Assembly (NCBI RefSeq): GCF_018687715.1 | Contig: NC_056762.1 | Location: 20,411,364 to 20,475,363 of the forward strand | Direction: 5' to 3' | Source of the DNA: Carya illinoinensis | Lineage: Eukaryota > Streptophyta > Magnoliopsida > Fagales > Juglandaceae | Length of the DNA: 64,000 nt | Shown here: positions 21,882 through 34,050 of the stretch, in pieces | How positions within the stretch are numbered: position 1 is the stretch's first letter | Layout of the letters: the number at the start of each line of letters is the position of its first letter | Made by a program: the position numbers and the translations under genes | Notes under the pieces: generated by a model | Told to the model about the DNA's origin: nothing | The model's database searches: none | What the model saw: the letters and a program-made list of their open reading frames with translations, nothing else

Positions 21882-23094
21882 GCCATTTCTAGTTCAGAGG
21901 TTTAGGAGAATGGATTGGCAGGACTACACGCTTAAACCCTACATGCCTGTATGGCCGTATACAATTGGAGCAATCACAATAAAACTCTTTTTATAATTTT
22001 TCTTATAATTTTATTTTAAATAGAGGATACTTTATAATCATAAAAGTTTGAATATTGCCGTGTAAGTAACTGCCTTTTAGAACCTCTATAAAACCACAAT
22101 AAACGCATACATATTTGTTTCTATTTGAATTGTGAAAACTTTGAATTCTTAGTAAATGCATAACGTCACCTATGTGTTGATCAAAATATTTTTTAAGATG
22201 CATGTCTTTAGTCGTAAAAATCATTCATGGCCTAGTTTTCCTTCTACAGATCATACTATATGATTATCCTTAACCAGTAATATCCCACATATCTGAACAT
22301 GTTAACACTTGATGATTGAATTAACTTAATTGTGCCATTATAGAGAACAATCTTGCATGCGCTAAGATGGAATGTTAATAGTCTTTGTGGATTTAAGGAA
22401 CCATCTATGGTGAACTTTTTATTTTCAAAGCATGACAATGAAATAGGAATTGTATGGTGGATTCAAGGAACTATCTATATATGGGGATTTTGTTTCCAAA
22501 ACATGACATTGAAGTGGGAACTGTATGGTGCATTTTCTGCCAAAATTCTGATGCGGTATATATAGTTGAATTAATTCAATCACTCTTGCACATTGGAAAC
22601 TTTCAAAATCTTATTTAGAGGGCAGCTTTTGGTTCAAAACAATTATAGACCTCTCAAACTATGTACTTTTGGTGTTTGTAGAATCTCTTGTGAATGATAA
22701 GGATTAATTATCATGATGAGTTTGCCTCTGTTGAGCTCTTATACTCCTGCAAATTAATATTACTAGTGTGGAACAATTATGTATTATAGAGCATATTGAG
22801 TCTCGTAGTAGACTTTGCATTTAAAATTTATGCTGCTGAGTAGTTACCATCATGTGCTTCCAATGGCCTTTTGTGCTTTTGGGACAAGGTGGTGTTTTTA
22901 ATTTATGGATCTTCAATGAACTTCTATTTATTTATTTGGTAAAACAACTCCATGATATTTACCTTGTAAGTTTTCTCTATTTTGCTTCACTTTTCTATGT
23001 TCAATATTATTTTCCATACTATCTCATATCATGTTCCAAATATTATTATTTCTATTGATTTGCATATATGTAAATTTATTTTTGTATAGGTACA
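21882..23094. other. AT-rich spacer with a small imperfect tandem duplication
   Basis: No gene recognised. A unit of about 70 bp (AAGGAACYATCTATRTR...GGAAYTGTATGGTG) is present twice at about 22394-22463 and 22464-22533. The stretch could be the 5' part of the CACTA element downstream, but I found no CACTA terminus in it. Confidence 0.4.
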
Positions 23095-25078
23095 ATGGGT
23101 TCAAAAATGAAGGCAAAGACTACCATACCATACTTGCGAAAATAATCTACAAGACTACAAGCTGTCCATAGTGAGACACAATCATACCCATCCCTTGATA
23201 GGGTGGCCCATTCATTACCCTTTGTCGATGGGCCACCCCTTTCAGTTGATAGGATGGTAGAGTCATCACTTTTTGTATATTGTCCTTCCTAGCCATCATT
23301 ATCTTCACAGAAAGGGACCCAACCTTCTACATCGAGCCAAATGAAAGGCAAACTATCCACACATATGGAGATAAGCAGAGAGATCGAGCCATGCACATCT
23401 GTACCAATAGCACTTGGTTCGGAAGCAAAAAATGTTGACTTGTGTTCTGGCATTGGAGATCGTTTTATTGTCATTGTTGGTATGTTTTTGTTTTCCTTAC
23501 TTATTATTTATTTCACTATGAATGCAGATTTACAAAATAGTAACAATGTAACTAAATCCATTTTTGCAGATAGTAATGGAGATAGAGTAAAGAGACCATT
23601 GCACTCGATTCATGATATTTGGCATCTTCCAGAAGGGGAGCGAATTGTGTGGAGCTCAATAATCTTGGTCATACCATCAAAAAGCAAGACTCAAAAGTGA
23701 TAAGATTTGGTGGTCTGATAGCAAAAACTAATAATATGGTTTCAATAATTTACAAAGATTGGAGGTTGGTGGCTAAAACCATAAAGGAGGAAACGTGGGG
23801 TCTTATAAATGTATGAAACTTTTATTAAACCATTATTATTAATTAAATAAGTATATTTTGAAAATTTTGTTAGAAAGCTACTCACTCACTTGTGTAAATT
23901 TATTTTGAATATAGGGCAAGTTTAAAGTTCCTGATGACAAATTGGATGTATTCAAAAAATGGATACTAAAGGACTTGGGGAAGAAATGGAAAGACATCAA
24001 GCATGAATTGAAGAAAAAGTTATTCAAAAAGACACCTTTGTAGCACAAGTTGTGACAATGGCAAGTTTCGATATGGTGGACATAGAGCAACTAGCAGAGT
24101 TGGCCAATCTTTGATTCGATCTAGAATATATGGTAACAACACGCGCATTTCCGTTATAGATTTATAAAGTCAACCAACTAATTATTTTAATCATAATTCT
24201 CATAATCTTTGTGATGTTGTAGTCAAAATGTAATAAAAACAATGAGTGTCATAAGAAGCAGGTGGTTGTTCAAGGTGGAGGATAAAAAAGTTTAGCAAGA
24301 TATGCCCATGATATAGTATTTATTTAATTAATATTTATTTATAGTTGAATATTTGTTCGTTCTTTGTTTTTGATATATGTGTTTAACCTAAAATATTGGA
24401 CGCAGGAAAAATCAACTGAGGCATTGCCAAGTCGAACCCAGTTGTTTGTCAAGACCCATAAGAAAAAGGATGTCACCCACTACAATGATGACACAAGGAA
24501 GAAAATGATATATTTATTTTCAAATTTATTACTTTTTAATTTTAATGGATTTATAAGATGAATAATGTGTATTTTTTATTATCTATTATAGGCTGAGATG
24601 GAGGAACTTTTAACACAGGACACAAGTTTTATAGAAATGGGGTTTGGAGGAACCATGACTTGGGCATCAGATGATGTTTATTCGAAAGTTATGGGCCCAG
24701 AACGGCTTGGACGTGTGCGCGGTTGATGGTTTAGGCCAACCCCTACAATGAAAACTTGTCAACATTCACTACCAATTTCAAACCAAGAAGATGGTATATT
24801 AAAGGAAGAGTTTGATAAAATGTAGAACGAATTAACTGAATTGTGAAACTTAATAAACACATTCGTGCATGCACAGGTGAACCCCCCATATATGTTTAGT
24901 TGATATCAATCAACCTTATTTTTGAATTTTTGGATCCTCATTTAAATTTATATTCAAGCTTTAGAACAAAATAAAAAAGAGAATGGAGAGGAAGATGAAG
25001 AAGAGGAAAATGCTGAAGAGGAAGAAGATCGAGAGGAAGATGAAGAAGCGGAAGAGAATGACGAGGACGATGATTGAG
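23095..25078 (+). pseudogene. CACTA (En/Spm) element gene with Transposase_24-type domain, broken
   Basis: Plus-strand exon-like pieces belong to the plant Transposase_24 (Ptta/En/Spm) family. In order they are HSIHDIWHLPEGERIV and, after a 1-base frame change near 23640, VELNNLGHTIKK and NNMVSIIYKDWRL; then FKVPDDKLDVFKKWILKDLG; EALPSRTQLFVKTHKKKD; and WASDDVYSKVMGPERLGRVRG. A very acidic tail (24990-25077) ends in a stop. Likely introns with GT-AG ends are at 23480-23569 and 23812-23914. Stop codons in the N-terminal part (near 23145 and 23290) and the frameshift make it a pseudogene. These genes accompany CACTA transposons; the TNP2-type catalytic transposase is absent here. Confidence 0.8.
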
Positions 25079-25369
25079 GGGATTATAAGTGAAGAATTCA
25101 GAAATTATATTAATATTTTAGTTTAATGGTATTGTAACTTTCGTTAATTGAGATTATATTTATGGTTATACCATATATCGAAATTTGCTCTATTTTGCTA
25201 AGTTGGAATTGAGATGGATTATAAAAGTTTTGAAGTCAAGTATTAGGAGAAGTGCTGGATTATGCATTAGTTTTACAACTCTTTTTGGAAGTTGTGAATC
25301 TTAGTATGATGTTTAACATATTTTGTCATAAAGTTCGGAAGTACCATGTTCTTTTTTAATATTATTTGT

Positions 25370-26050
25370 ATTATTTATTTTACTACCAATAAATTTATAA
25401 TAGTCTTCACTACTGATGCTATATATTATTACCGACGTACAAATATATATGCTAGTGCATTTATAAATTATCGGCATTTTGTTGATCAATTTTTGGCATT
25501 TTATAAACGTTGCCAATGCTATATAATTATTACTGGCATAAAAAATATAAATGCCAGAAAACTACTTATTTACTGGTGTAAAATTAATCAATGGTCGGCA
25601 TTTGTTTAAACGACATAAATGCAGAAAAACTCAATACTTTATAGGCGTAAAATTGATCAATTGTTGGCTGTTGGCGTTTTGTGAAACGCCGTTTACACTA
25701 TATATTATCACCGGCATAATATTATAAATGTCGGCAACCATGGTTAAAATAACGGCGTAAAATTAATTAATTATTGTCGTTTGTTGAAACGCCACCAAAA
25801 CTTTATATTATTACTGGCGTAACAATATAAATGCCGGGAAATTACTGATTTCCAGGAGCATAATTGCTATATTGGCGGAATTGTTATAAATGTCGCCAAA
25901 GCTATATATTATCGGAATAACAATTTAAATGCCGGAAATCTCAATAATTTACCTGCATAAATATTAATTGTCGGCAAAAATATATATCTACCAGCCCATA
26001 AACAAACGCTGAGCATATACACACCGGCAATTTTGTGTTTTTTTGTAGTG
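25370..26050 (+). mobile_element. CACTA right end: subterminal repeats and terminal motif
   Basis: The stretch ends TTTTTTTGTAGTG at 26050, the reverse complement of CACTACAAAAAAA, the CACTA signature. Before it lies a dense array of short words in both orientations (AAATGCCGG, TATTACTGGCATAA, GTCGGCA, GGCGTAA, CGCCA), typical of the subterminal transposase-binding region. The matching left terminus was not found in the window, so the element is probably truncated or its other end is mutated. Confidence 0.8.
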
Positions 26051-26169
26051 ATGTATAAATGAGAGCAATAGCTATTTCATTGTCATTTACAAATCATTAT
26101 TCAACCTAAATTTCAGCCACATTTATTCTATTTGTTATTTCTATGGCTCCCTCTTTCTTTTGCAAATTG

Positions 26170-26760
26170 CTTCTTTACCACTTAACTTTGATGATGAGTT
26201 TGAGATAGTTCTCAACAAAGATGAATGATCATCATCTCATCGTGGTGGTAGTTGTCAACATCATAGTAGATTAAGTGTCACTATATACAAGAATACAAAT
26301 GGCTTTTTCATGGCTAGTTTGTAGAATCATCAGTATATCACTACAATATATTTCAAATGAGATTTTGGTATGAGTTGTTCACTTTCTCTCCGAATTCAAT
26401 ATGAGATAGAGGCTTACGAGCCTTACTTTATCCAAAGAAGAGATAGTGATGGAAGATTCAATTTATATCTTTCCTTCAAAATATAACTGCTGTACTTAGA
26501 ATTCTTGCTTATGGAGTAACTATTAATTATATGGATAAATACATGAGGATTGGAAAAACACTGTGATGAAGATCTTGAAAACATTTGTTATAGCGATAGT
26601 TGATATATTTTTTTTAATAAGTATTTGAGGTTGCCAAATACCAATGATATTGCTTAGTTGCTCTCAGTTGGTGAACAACATGGATTTTTAGGAATGCTAG
26701 GGAGCATTGATTGCAGGCACTAATAGTGAAAAAAATTTCTAGAAGCATGGAAAGGTATGT
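26170..26760 (+). pseudogene. PIF/Harbinger transposase remnant
   Basis: Translating all three plus frames gives, in the order of a plant PIF/Harbinger (HARBI1-like) transposase, DDEFEIVLNKDE, IEAYEPYFIQRRDSDGRF, FLLMELLIIWI-type residues, DEDLENICYS, KYLRLPNTNDIA, LLSVGEQHGFLGMLGSIDC and a worn KNF.KHGKVC. The Asp in GSIDC is the first residue of the family's DDE triad; the rest of the catalytic domain is missing. Many stops. It directly follows the CACTA terminus and is probably an independent, older insertion. Confidence 0.75.
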
Positions 26761-26994
26761 ACTCCAGTCATTGTCATTAACCAACTATTATCTTAAAGGT
26801 AGTGGTATCATATGATCTTTAGATATGACATGCATTATTTGGATTAATTTATTCTTATAATGATATCAACGTGCTTAAAAGATCTTTTTATATTCATTGA
26901 GCTTACCCAAGGTTTAATTTCATATTATATATCAATAATTCAATAATCATCACAACCTCATTACATCATGTACAACACCAAACAGAATACTTAA

Positions 26995-27586
26995 TGTTGG
27001 GGGTAAAAATTTGAGGCCCAAAATAGCACTCCAAGCCCAGTCTATTAGGTGACCCTCATCAAAAGTAGGAGTGAAGAGAAAGTAGAGGAGGACAAGATAA
27101 GGCAAAGTAGAAGATCATAGGAAATGAAGTCAGACATACAAAATGAGAGAGTAAGGTGACATAAAGCTGACATTCCTCACCAACCACTCCAAAGGCATCA
27201 AGAAAGGGGTTTTCCAACCCAAAGCCGAGGGGATGGGTTCGTATTGGTGAGTGAGGGGCTCTTGGATGACTCTAGTTGGATTACTGAGAGGGATTCCTCA
27301 ACCTCTACATGAGAGACTCTAGCAATACCATATTCTCAAGCCCAAAAGAGGTCACTGATCCCCATTGTTCAATGAGATACAAGAGAATCTAAAATACACC
27401 TATTATAATGGATTTACCCTCCAAACGATTTGTGGACGTAGGATTTTTGCCTAACTATGTAAATCTATATGTCTCCTTATCTATTTATATGGATGTATGT
27501 TCGAATTTCGTATCGACGCTGGAATATTTATTATGGGTCGGGGATGACTTTGTTCTCTGTTCTAGCCTGTTTTGCTAATTTATGCA
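26995..27586 (+). mobile_element. Tat-type gypsy LTR (copy A) with downstream primer-binding site
   Basis: It starts TGTTGGGGGTAAAAA and ends near TTATGCA. The 3' half holds the R/U5 signature TATTATAATGGATTTACCCTCC...TGGACGTAGG...CTAACTATGTAAATC. After a TTAATAGT spacer comes TGGCGTCCTTTATGGGA (27595-27611), a mutated form of the TGGCGCC-type primer-binding site of Tat/Retand-like gypsy elements. A second copy lies near 58100-58702. No target duplication or partner LTR was identified. Confidence 0.6.
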
Positions 27587-27611
27587 TTAATAGTTGGCGT
27601 CCTTTATGGGA

Positions 27612-28740
27612 TTAACTTATTCTCTATAATAGAAATGGGAGACAAAGGATTTCTTGGCTTCTGAAGTCATCTCCCAATGAATAGATAAGATTCCCCTCAC
27701 CTTTTTATCTATCATTATTTTTATCTTGTTACTTTGGATAGCACTGTTACAAAAAAAAAAAGGAATGGGCGAGAGAACCATTCTTCACTTATACGATTAA
27801 GAGCGCTGGAGCACTGTGCACAAAACATTTACACCCAATGTTTCACGCCTTAAAAGAAAGTTCCTTGGGCAGTGCATTGTGACTGTGCAACATGCACATG
27901 TCCCATGCATAGAGTTAGTAGATCAGACTCTGTCATTGCCACCCATATAGCACAACACAGTTTGAGGCTAGCCACCCTAGCATAATATATAACATGCAAC
28001 TTCCTGTCTTTTATCTAGTCGAGAACAACACCCAACGCAAAATCACTAGCATTACACATTAGCTCAAAAGGCAAACTCCAATCTAGGGCTGCCATAATTG
28101 GTGCTGACACCAACTCTTATTTCAACCTATCAAAATTGGTGCTTACACATTAGCTCAAAAGCAAACTCCAATCGTGAGCTTCATTCTTCCTTTCGAAATT
28201 ACAGCACATCCTTCCCTTTTTTTTTTGTCTCATCTATTTTTAATTTTTAAAATGTTTTTGTTATCTGCCAGCTAATTTGAAAACCTGTCTTCCATATTTG
28301 CAGCTGAAAATCCAATCAATTCAAAACCAATTTTCTTTTCAAATTTTAAAACAGATTTCCCCCATATTTGCTACTGAAAATCCAGGCTAAAAGCCAAAAC
28401 AGGGTTTGGGTTGCAGTAAACTTCTAGACAGATTCGAACTTCTTTGTTTCTACTAAGTTTTTAACATTAAAGCGGCATAAATGGGTTTTGGGCTCTTCAT
28501 AAAAGTTTTAGGCCTACGTCTTAACTTTCCAGTAAGCTAAACAACACCTGAACTGAGGTACGTAGCTCCAGTTAGAACCCAAAAGCGAATAGGGTTCAGG
28601 TTTGACTAGACCAAACCCACTAGGATTTTCTCTCTAGGCCTAGCCCAAGTTTTGACTCTTTACATCATCTCAATTTCATCCAAATTCAATAATTAAATAC
28701 CAAAAAAATACCAAGAATTTTTAAGAATTAAATAAATGTA
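27612..28740 (+). other. Non-coding leader of the Tat-type element, then spacer
   Basis: Downstream of the primer-binding site, 27700-27900 resembles 58740-58950 (GCGAGAGAACCATT, CACTGTGCAC, ACTGTGCA words). This is non-coding leader of a large retrotransposon derivative. No gag or pol motif follows, so the copy is a LARD-like or truncated element. Confidence 0.45.
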
Positions 28741-31700
28741 AAAGACACCTAAAAGTTTAGACAAACGTGCTAAGAAACATACAAAATATTTTGAATTAAA
28801 ATAATTAGGACTAAGAAAATGTGTGAAATAAATTTCCATATCCCTACCAAGTGAGATTTATAAAATCTTAGCAAATAAAACTCCTAAGCTACCAACAGTA
28901 TGAATATGCATGCATGACAGTAAATGACTTGAACTTGGGCATGCGTGGAATGACTTGAAAAAAGCATGGCATACACTTGACTTGAAAATAATAGGACTTG
29001 ACATAAACATGAGACCTTGTTAACATATATGTGTTTGATTAAAAGTAAATTGTAGATGCTCCATGACTATTTTGGGGCCGTGTGCTCCTACCGGTACCGC
29101 ATTACATTACAGGTATCTGCCCTAACTATGAGTACGTCATAATAATTGAAATGGAAAAGTGTAATTTGGGCATCACCGGGATTGGGTGTCTGACTTCGCT
29201 CTGGAAACCAGTTACTTAGGTCCCATTTGAAGCCTTTTGACTTTACCTTGTCAACTAGAGAGTTCCACTAGGAGAATTTTCCATCCTACCACTTGGAGCC
29301 ATAATACAAATAAAAGACTCCAAAAGACTTGAAAATATTTCATAAACATAATCAATGCATGTGACATGACATTCATGGCATCTAACAATTAAACATGTAA
29401 TAGATCACATGACATTTCGTGGCATATAAAAAATAAACGTGTACATTAATAGACATGACATACATATTATAAAAATTTATAATAAGCATAATAAAATGAA
29501 AATTGTATTCTTAACACCACACATACTTACATACACTAAGAGTAAATCGGAAGCTAACTTACATATATATAGTGTACGTAAAGCGAAGCATAAAACGCCG
29601 TGAAATGAATTGAGACATTTTCTAAAGTTAGAATATCTCATTAACTTCTTATAAAGCTAAAACATACTATCTTAGGGTTAAAATTGCAAAGTTATACCTC
29701 TATTTGTAGGAAATTATAATTTTGCTACTAAAATAAGGATTTTGCATATGAACTTCAAAACTTATCGAAGCTTGCATTACTCATTTAATTTTTGTCCTAA
29801 ATCCCAATATCAACTCAGAAAAATTTAAAACAAATTTCAACTATATGAAATACCACTTGGCTGAAACATGCTTAGGCTAAAAACTTGATATTTGTTGCAA
29901 CTTGACCTCTTAATATACTAACATGCATAAACCGATTTCATCAAATATAAAAAATCACATCCTTAATTCTAAAATCATACTAAGATATCAAATTACACAT
30001 TTCATAAAAACTCAAACTCATCATATCAAGAAAAATGCCAAAACATCAAGATTAGGTAAACAAAACTAACTCTTGATGTTCTTGGTCTAACATGTACCAA
30101 ATCAACTCCAAGGATTCCAAAAGTCCATAAGGACTCACCTACATGCTCATCATTCAAAATTAAGTGGTATCATGCTTGACTAAACAACCAAAAATCACAA
30201 AATACAACTCAACACAATTAGCTTGCTCTAAAACTACAAAACCATGTATAGCATGCTTTGGATTTGAAACAAAGTGACTAGATCCTAGATATTTATGCAA
30301 TAAGTCTTTGAATAACCAAAAAAATATATCTCAAATTAAAGTTCTAACTTGATCTAAGTATTAAATCTTACATGACATGGCAAAAATTTAGTCAAAACAC
30401 ATCATCATACTTGAGGGCTTCTAGATTGAGCTTAAGCCAAACTTTTGCATGTTCAACATAGTTGTAACAAAGATGTAAACCATAAATCTTCATAGATAAA
30501 CTCTTAACACATAGATCAAAGCCTAGGAATAACATATATGAAAATCAAAACCATTAGATCTCGTTCCTAGAACCAAAAACACAAACTACACCAAAATAGA
30601 AACTATTTTGAGTCTTACGGTTTTTATCACTTTGAAATCATGCAAAACTCTTTTATATAAATACTAAGATGCTATTAATCCAATAAAAACTTGTATATAA
30701 ACATATTAATACTTCACCATAGCAAAATATACCCAAAACCTCACTAAAAAATTCACAAAACCTTCAAAGGTTCACCCAAACATCAAAACTATCACCATTG
30801 AGACCTTTGCATAATCATACTTAACTTCACCCATCAAAAATCCTTGAAAGATTTCCCAAAACATACTCACATAAACTAGACTCAAAATGGAACAAGATAC
30901 AAGAATATTAAGCCAAGGAAAAGTCACTTTCAAAGGTTGGAAGGGAGCAAACACAAATTGCCAAAAACTCTCTCAACTCTCTCTCAATACGCTCTTGGAA
31001 AAAGTGGGGGAAATAAAATGCAAGGGGCGTGGATTAAGGGGGAGAGACGACATGGTGGGTGGATGAGTAACCCTTGGATGAGAGGGTGGCAGCTGAGAAG
31101 GTAGAAGAGAGGGGGCTACGCAACAATTGACTTCCTGCTACAAATTTGGCCGAGTGATGGGGGTTGATTTTGTGGCTTTTTTTTTTTTTTAATTTTTAAT
31201 TTTTTTATTGCCATCAAGTCGTTATTTGCGGCTAGCCATGAGGTGGCATGACAGCACTATCATGTATTTGGATGGAGAAGGAAGCTTGGGCCAAGAGTGG
31301 GTTAGAGTTGGGCCAAAGTTGGGCTTAACTGAGTGGGCTCAAATTAGGGTATACATAGGGTTTTTATGGGGTTTTGGCTAGGGTATGATTCAAATCAAAC
31401 TTTTCTTGACTAAATAAAATTACCAATATGTATGGGAGTAGTTACGGTGTATGAGTGATTAGTTGAGTAACTAATTGCATCAGGAAGTGATTTAACTAAT
31501 TGATAAACCACTTAATAAAAAATGAGTGGTTTAGGGTTTGGAAACCAAGTTTAGGGTTTCAACCATCACTTGGGATTTGGGGTTTCGGATGGATTCCAAT
31601 AGTTTGGAGTTTCAATGGGGTTAAAACTATGTTTTAGTTGATCAAATAGTATTTGGTTGGGTGGATGATAGTGTTTGGTGTTAAAGATATGATCACATGG

Positions 31701-31905
31701 CTTGAAACACACTCCAATTTATCACACTTCAATCTCCATGTGACAAGTATCATAATATTATTTACATGAGTGGCTAGGATTGTGTCAACTCTAACCAAAA
31801 AGTAATCCTAGTAATTTAAAGTGGATTTGGACATCATACATAGCGATTTGACAACAGTTTGAACTGATTGCCACTTGGCGCTCTCCTGGGTGTTATTATT
31901 TACCC
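28741..31905 (-). mobile_element. AT-rich region, probable decayed gypsy LTR in minus orientation
   Basis: The block has no coding frames. At its right end, ACTTGGCGCTCTCCTGGGTGTTATT resembles a mutated minus-strand LTR start (usual form TGTAACACCC). The left end, TGTAAAAGACACC near 28737, could be the other terminus. The interior (CTCTCTCAACTCTCTCTCAATACGC near 30970) resembles a leader with a CT-rich tract. No target duplication, so this stays tentative. Confidence 0.35.
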
Positions 31906-32490
31906 AAAAAATCTCAATACTTTTTACTACACCATAAAATCTTAAATAATCATACAAGTCTAGTGATATAATTCATTTCGAGAAAGTTTACTCTTAAGCA
32001 CCTTAATTAAATAGAAAAAACTCTTGTTTGTTATTCATCCAAGAAATTAGAAACATATTATTGTACCGTAAAATACTAAATATTCAAACAAGTCTAATAG
32101 TACAATTTGTTTCGTAAACTTATACTCTGAAATGCCTTAATTAAATAGAAAGACAACTTTGTTATCATAGTGGATCAGAATCTGACTATGCTGACCTAAT
32201 TGATCTCTCAACTCATGAAATATTTTTGGAATTTCTCGACATTTTCTAAGGTCTAATGGAATTCACCTATTAAATTTCTTTTGGATCGTTACATAAATCC
32301 TTGATTCATCCAAACCATAAATCAAATTATTTGTTCTGAGAGAAATTTTGAGAGAGAGATAGATGGACTTATCAAAGAAGATGAACGAATGGGCTGCTCG
32401 ATGTATATGATGGAAAGAGAATGGACAAAGAGTAGGGCACAAGAGAATGAGAAACGTGGGAGGGTGAAGATGCAGATGGAATAAAAGTAA
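31906..32490. other. AT-rich spacer without a gene
   Basis: A motif of about 100 bp occurs twice in diverged form: TACACCATAAAATCTTAAATAATCATACAAGTCTA near 31929 and TGTACCGTAAAATACTAAATATTCAAACAAGTCTA near 32062. Nothing else stands out. Confidence 0.5.
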
Positions 32491-32712
32491 TGTTTTGGAT
32501 GGTGAGATGAAAATTTTTAATTTTAAAAAAAAGTTGAAAGTTGAATAAAATATTATTTTTTAATATTATTATTGTTTTGATATTTAAAAAAGTTAAATTA
32601 AGATTTGAAAAAATTAAATTATTTATTATATTTTATGTAAAAATTAAAAAAAATTATAATAACAAAATAAGATAAAATAAAAATGTTATATTTCATCTTA
32701 ACTACCAAACCT
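32491..32712. mobile_element. AT-rich MITE, copy 4
   Basis: It runs from GTTTTGGATGGTGAGATGAAA to TTTCATCTTAACTACCAAACC, clear imperfect terminal inverted repeats of about 20 bp. It has the family core GTTGAAAGTTGAATAAAATATTATT and TAATATTATTATTGTTTTGA. One of the best-preserved copies. Confidence 0.75.
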
Positions 32713-32852
32713 TTCCTCACTAGAAATCCATATACGAAAATTTACTGTAACAACACGAAAACTTTTCCCCAATTTGACCAATTGGATGTGGGTTTAAAAT
32801 TTTACAAGGAAAATTCTGGTTGCAAGCCCCGTATGCGGGACTGGATTGTAGG

Positions 32853-32909
32853 CCTTAAATGAAACGGTGCGTTTCATTTATATTAAATGAAACTCACCGT
32901 TTCACTTAA
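32853..32909. repeat. Near-perfect hairpin, arms of about 27 bp
   Basis: CTTAAATGAAACGGTG (from 32854) and CACCGTTTCACTTAAG (to 32910) form the outer halves of two arms that meet around a TAT centre at 32881-32883, with about two mismatches. It lies about 80 bases from the truncated end of the F-box fragment on the minus strand. It may be a minimal MITE or a foldback scar. Confidence 0.75.
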
Positions 32910-32988
32910 GAAAGAAAACACACGGTTTGATCGATTGAAGAAAACACAAACGGCACTGCCCATCAACGAACCCCCCTCCCTAGCCCCA

Positions 32989-33192
32989 TCACGGCACTGC
33001 CCAGATTTCGCTCGTCACCCGGTCACGATAATTCAGACATGAAAATAGCTGAATCACTGTGTCATCAGGTAGGCTAGTCCAATCTACATCTCCTTCACGC
33101 TTCAAACCCAAATCTTCGTCCTCTGTTTCAGTATAAATTGGTGAAACAACCTTCCCCTTCCTCGCCAGCTTCCGCCGCACCCTACGACTCAT
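32989..33192 (-). pseudogene. ARABIDILLO-type F-box protein, first-exon fragment
   Basis: The 67-codon frame starts MSRRVRRKLARKGKVV, a basic leader, then an acidic stretch (TETEDEDLG) and a clear F-box start (VDWTSLPDDTVIQLFSCLNY, residues about 36-55, then RDR). Start and F-box match the N-terminus of the ARABIDILLO proteins, F-box plus armadillo-repeat proteins of about 900 residues that promote lateral root development. After RDR the sequence reads CCG|GTGACG, a possible donor. No exon for the rest of the F-box or the armadillo repeats was seen at lower coordinates. CGGCACTGCCCA is duplicated at about 32952 and 32992. Most likely a truncated copy; a very long, transposon-filled first intron is the alternative. 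Confidence 0.75.
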
Positions 33193-34050
33193 GTCTCAAT
33201 CAATTCACAAAGACACAGATGCCAATGCTGCTCAACCTCAAATGCCGAAATCATATAATCATAGCACAAACCAAGAAGTATATACCATTAACCTCAGCTA
33301 CCCAAGTCTTAAAATCACTAAAGGAATACAAACAACCCAGAAAGCAATACTCTTTCACCTCAAATACCCTGAAACTCAAACAATTCACAAAATTGTAAAC
33401 ATAATTTAGAAAACTAAGGATTCATAGTATACTAGAATGCAAGGCCATATTCAATACCCTGGAAAAATATGGAATCATAAATCATTATAGCAGGCAAAAT
33501 CAATGATTGTTTTTCCTACCTGAGAGCTGAGGTTGCGTGGGTTTGTGGGCAACTCTTAAAATATTCAAGCTTGTCGAAGAAATTAAATGCCTCTTTTGGA
33601 ATTACATGGAAGAAGCTCCAATGGAGCTTTCAATGAATGAAAGAGGGATAGAAAGAGAGAGAGGGAGAGAGAAAAAAGACAGAGTCGAGGAAGGCTCGGA
33701 GAGAATTCAGATGGGCATCAAGACAGATGGGGAACAAAGCCAAACCCTCAAAGCAGGTGTCTACGCCTCTCCCCTATGTTTCTTTCTTGGTTGTTGTCTT
33801 CGTCGTCGCTGTTGTTGTGCATCGAGAAAGAGGATTGTATCGGTGGGGATATGGGATGGGAAGAATAGAATTGAGAAGACAAGAATATATATAACACCCG
33901 TCAAAAAACTGCAGCAGACAAAGAATTGCAAAAACAACAAAGGATAATATTGTAAATTTATACTCAAAAGTGGGAATAATATAACCATTTTCCATGCTGA
34001 GACTGTACGTAGCAGCGCCCATTTTACAATGCAGAATATTTTGACCATTT
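33193..34050 (-). promoter_or_regulatory. 5' leader and upstream region of the F-box fragment
   Basis: On the minus strand a plausible leader donor, CTCAG|GTAGGAAAAAC, lies at about 33519-33523, and an acceptor just before the ATG (TTGATTGAG|ACATGAGT) would remove about 325 nt. Upstream, 33650-33680 is CT-rich on this strand, as plant 5' leaders often are. The captured or duplicated segment therefore seems to include leader and perhaps promoter, not just coding DNA. Long frames here (33537-33947 plus, 33761-34048 minus) look like chance. Confidence 0.4.

Noticed and set aside
25346..25609. 87-codon frame with Tyr/Ile-rich sequence
   Set aside because: It lies in the subterminal repeat array of the CACTA end and is not conserved between repeat units.
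33537..34048. 136-codon plus frame and 95-codon minus frame near the F-box leader
   Set aside because: No domain, simple-sequence parts, and they overlap each other in the leader region.
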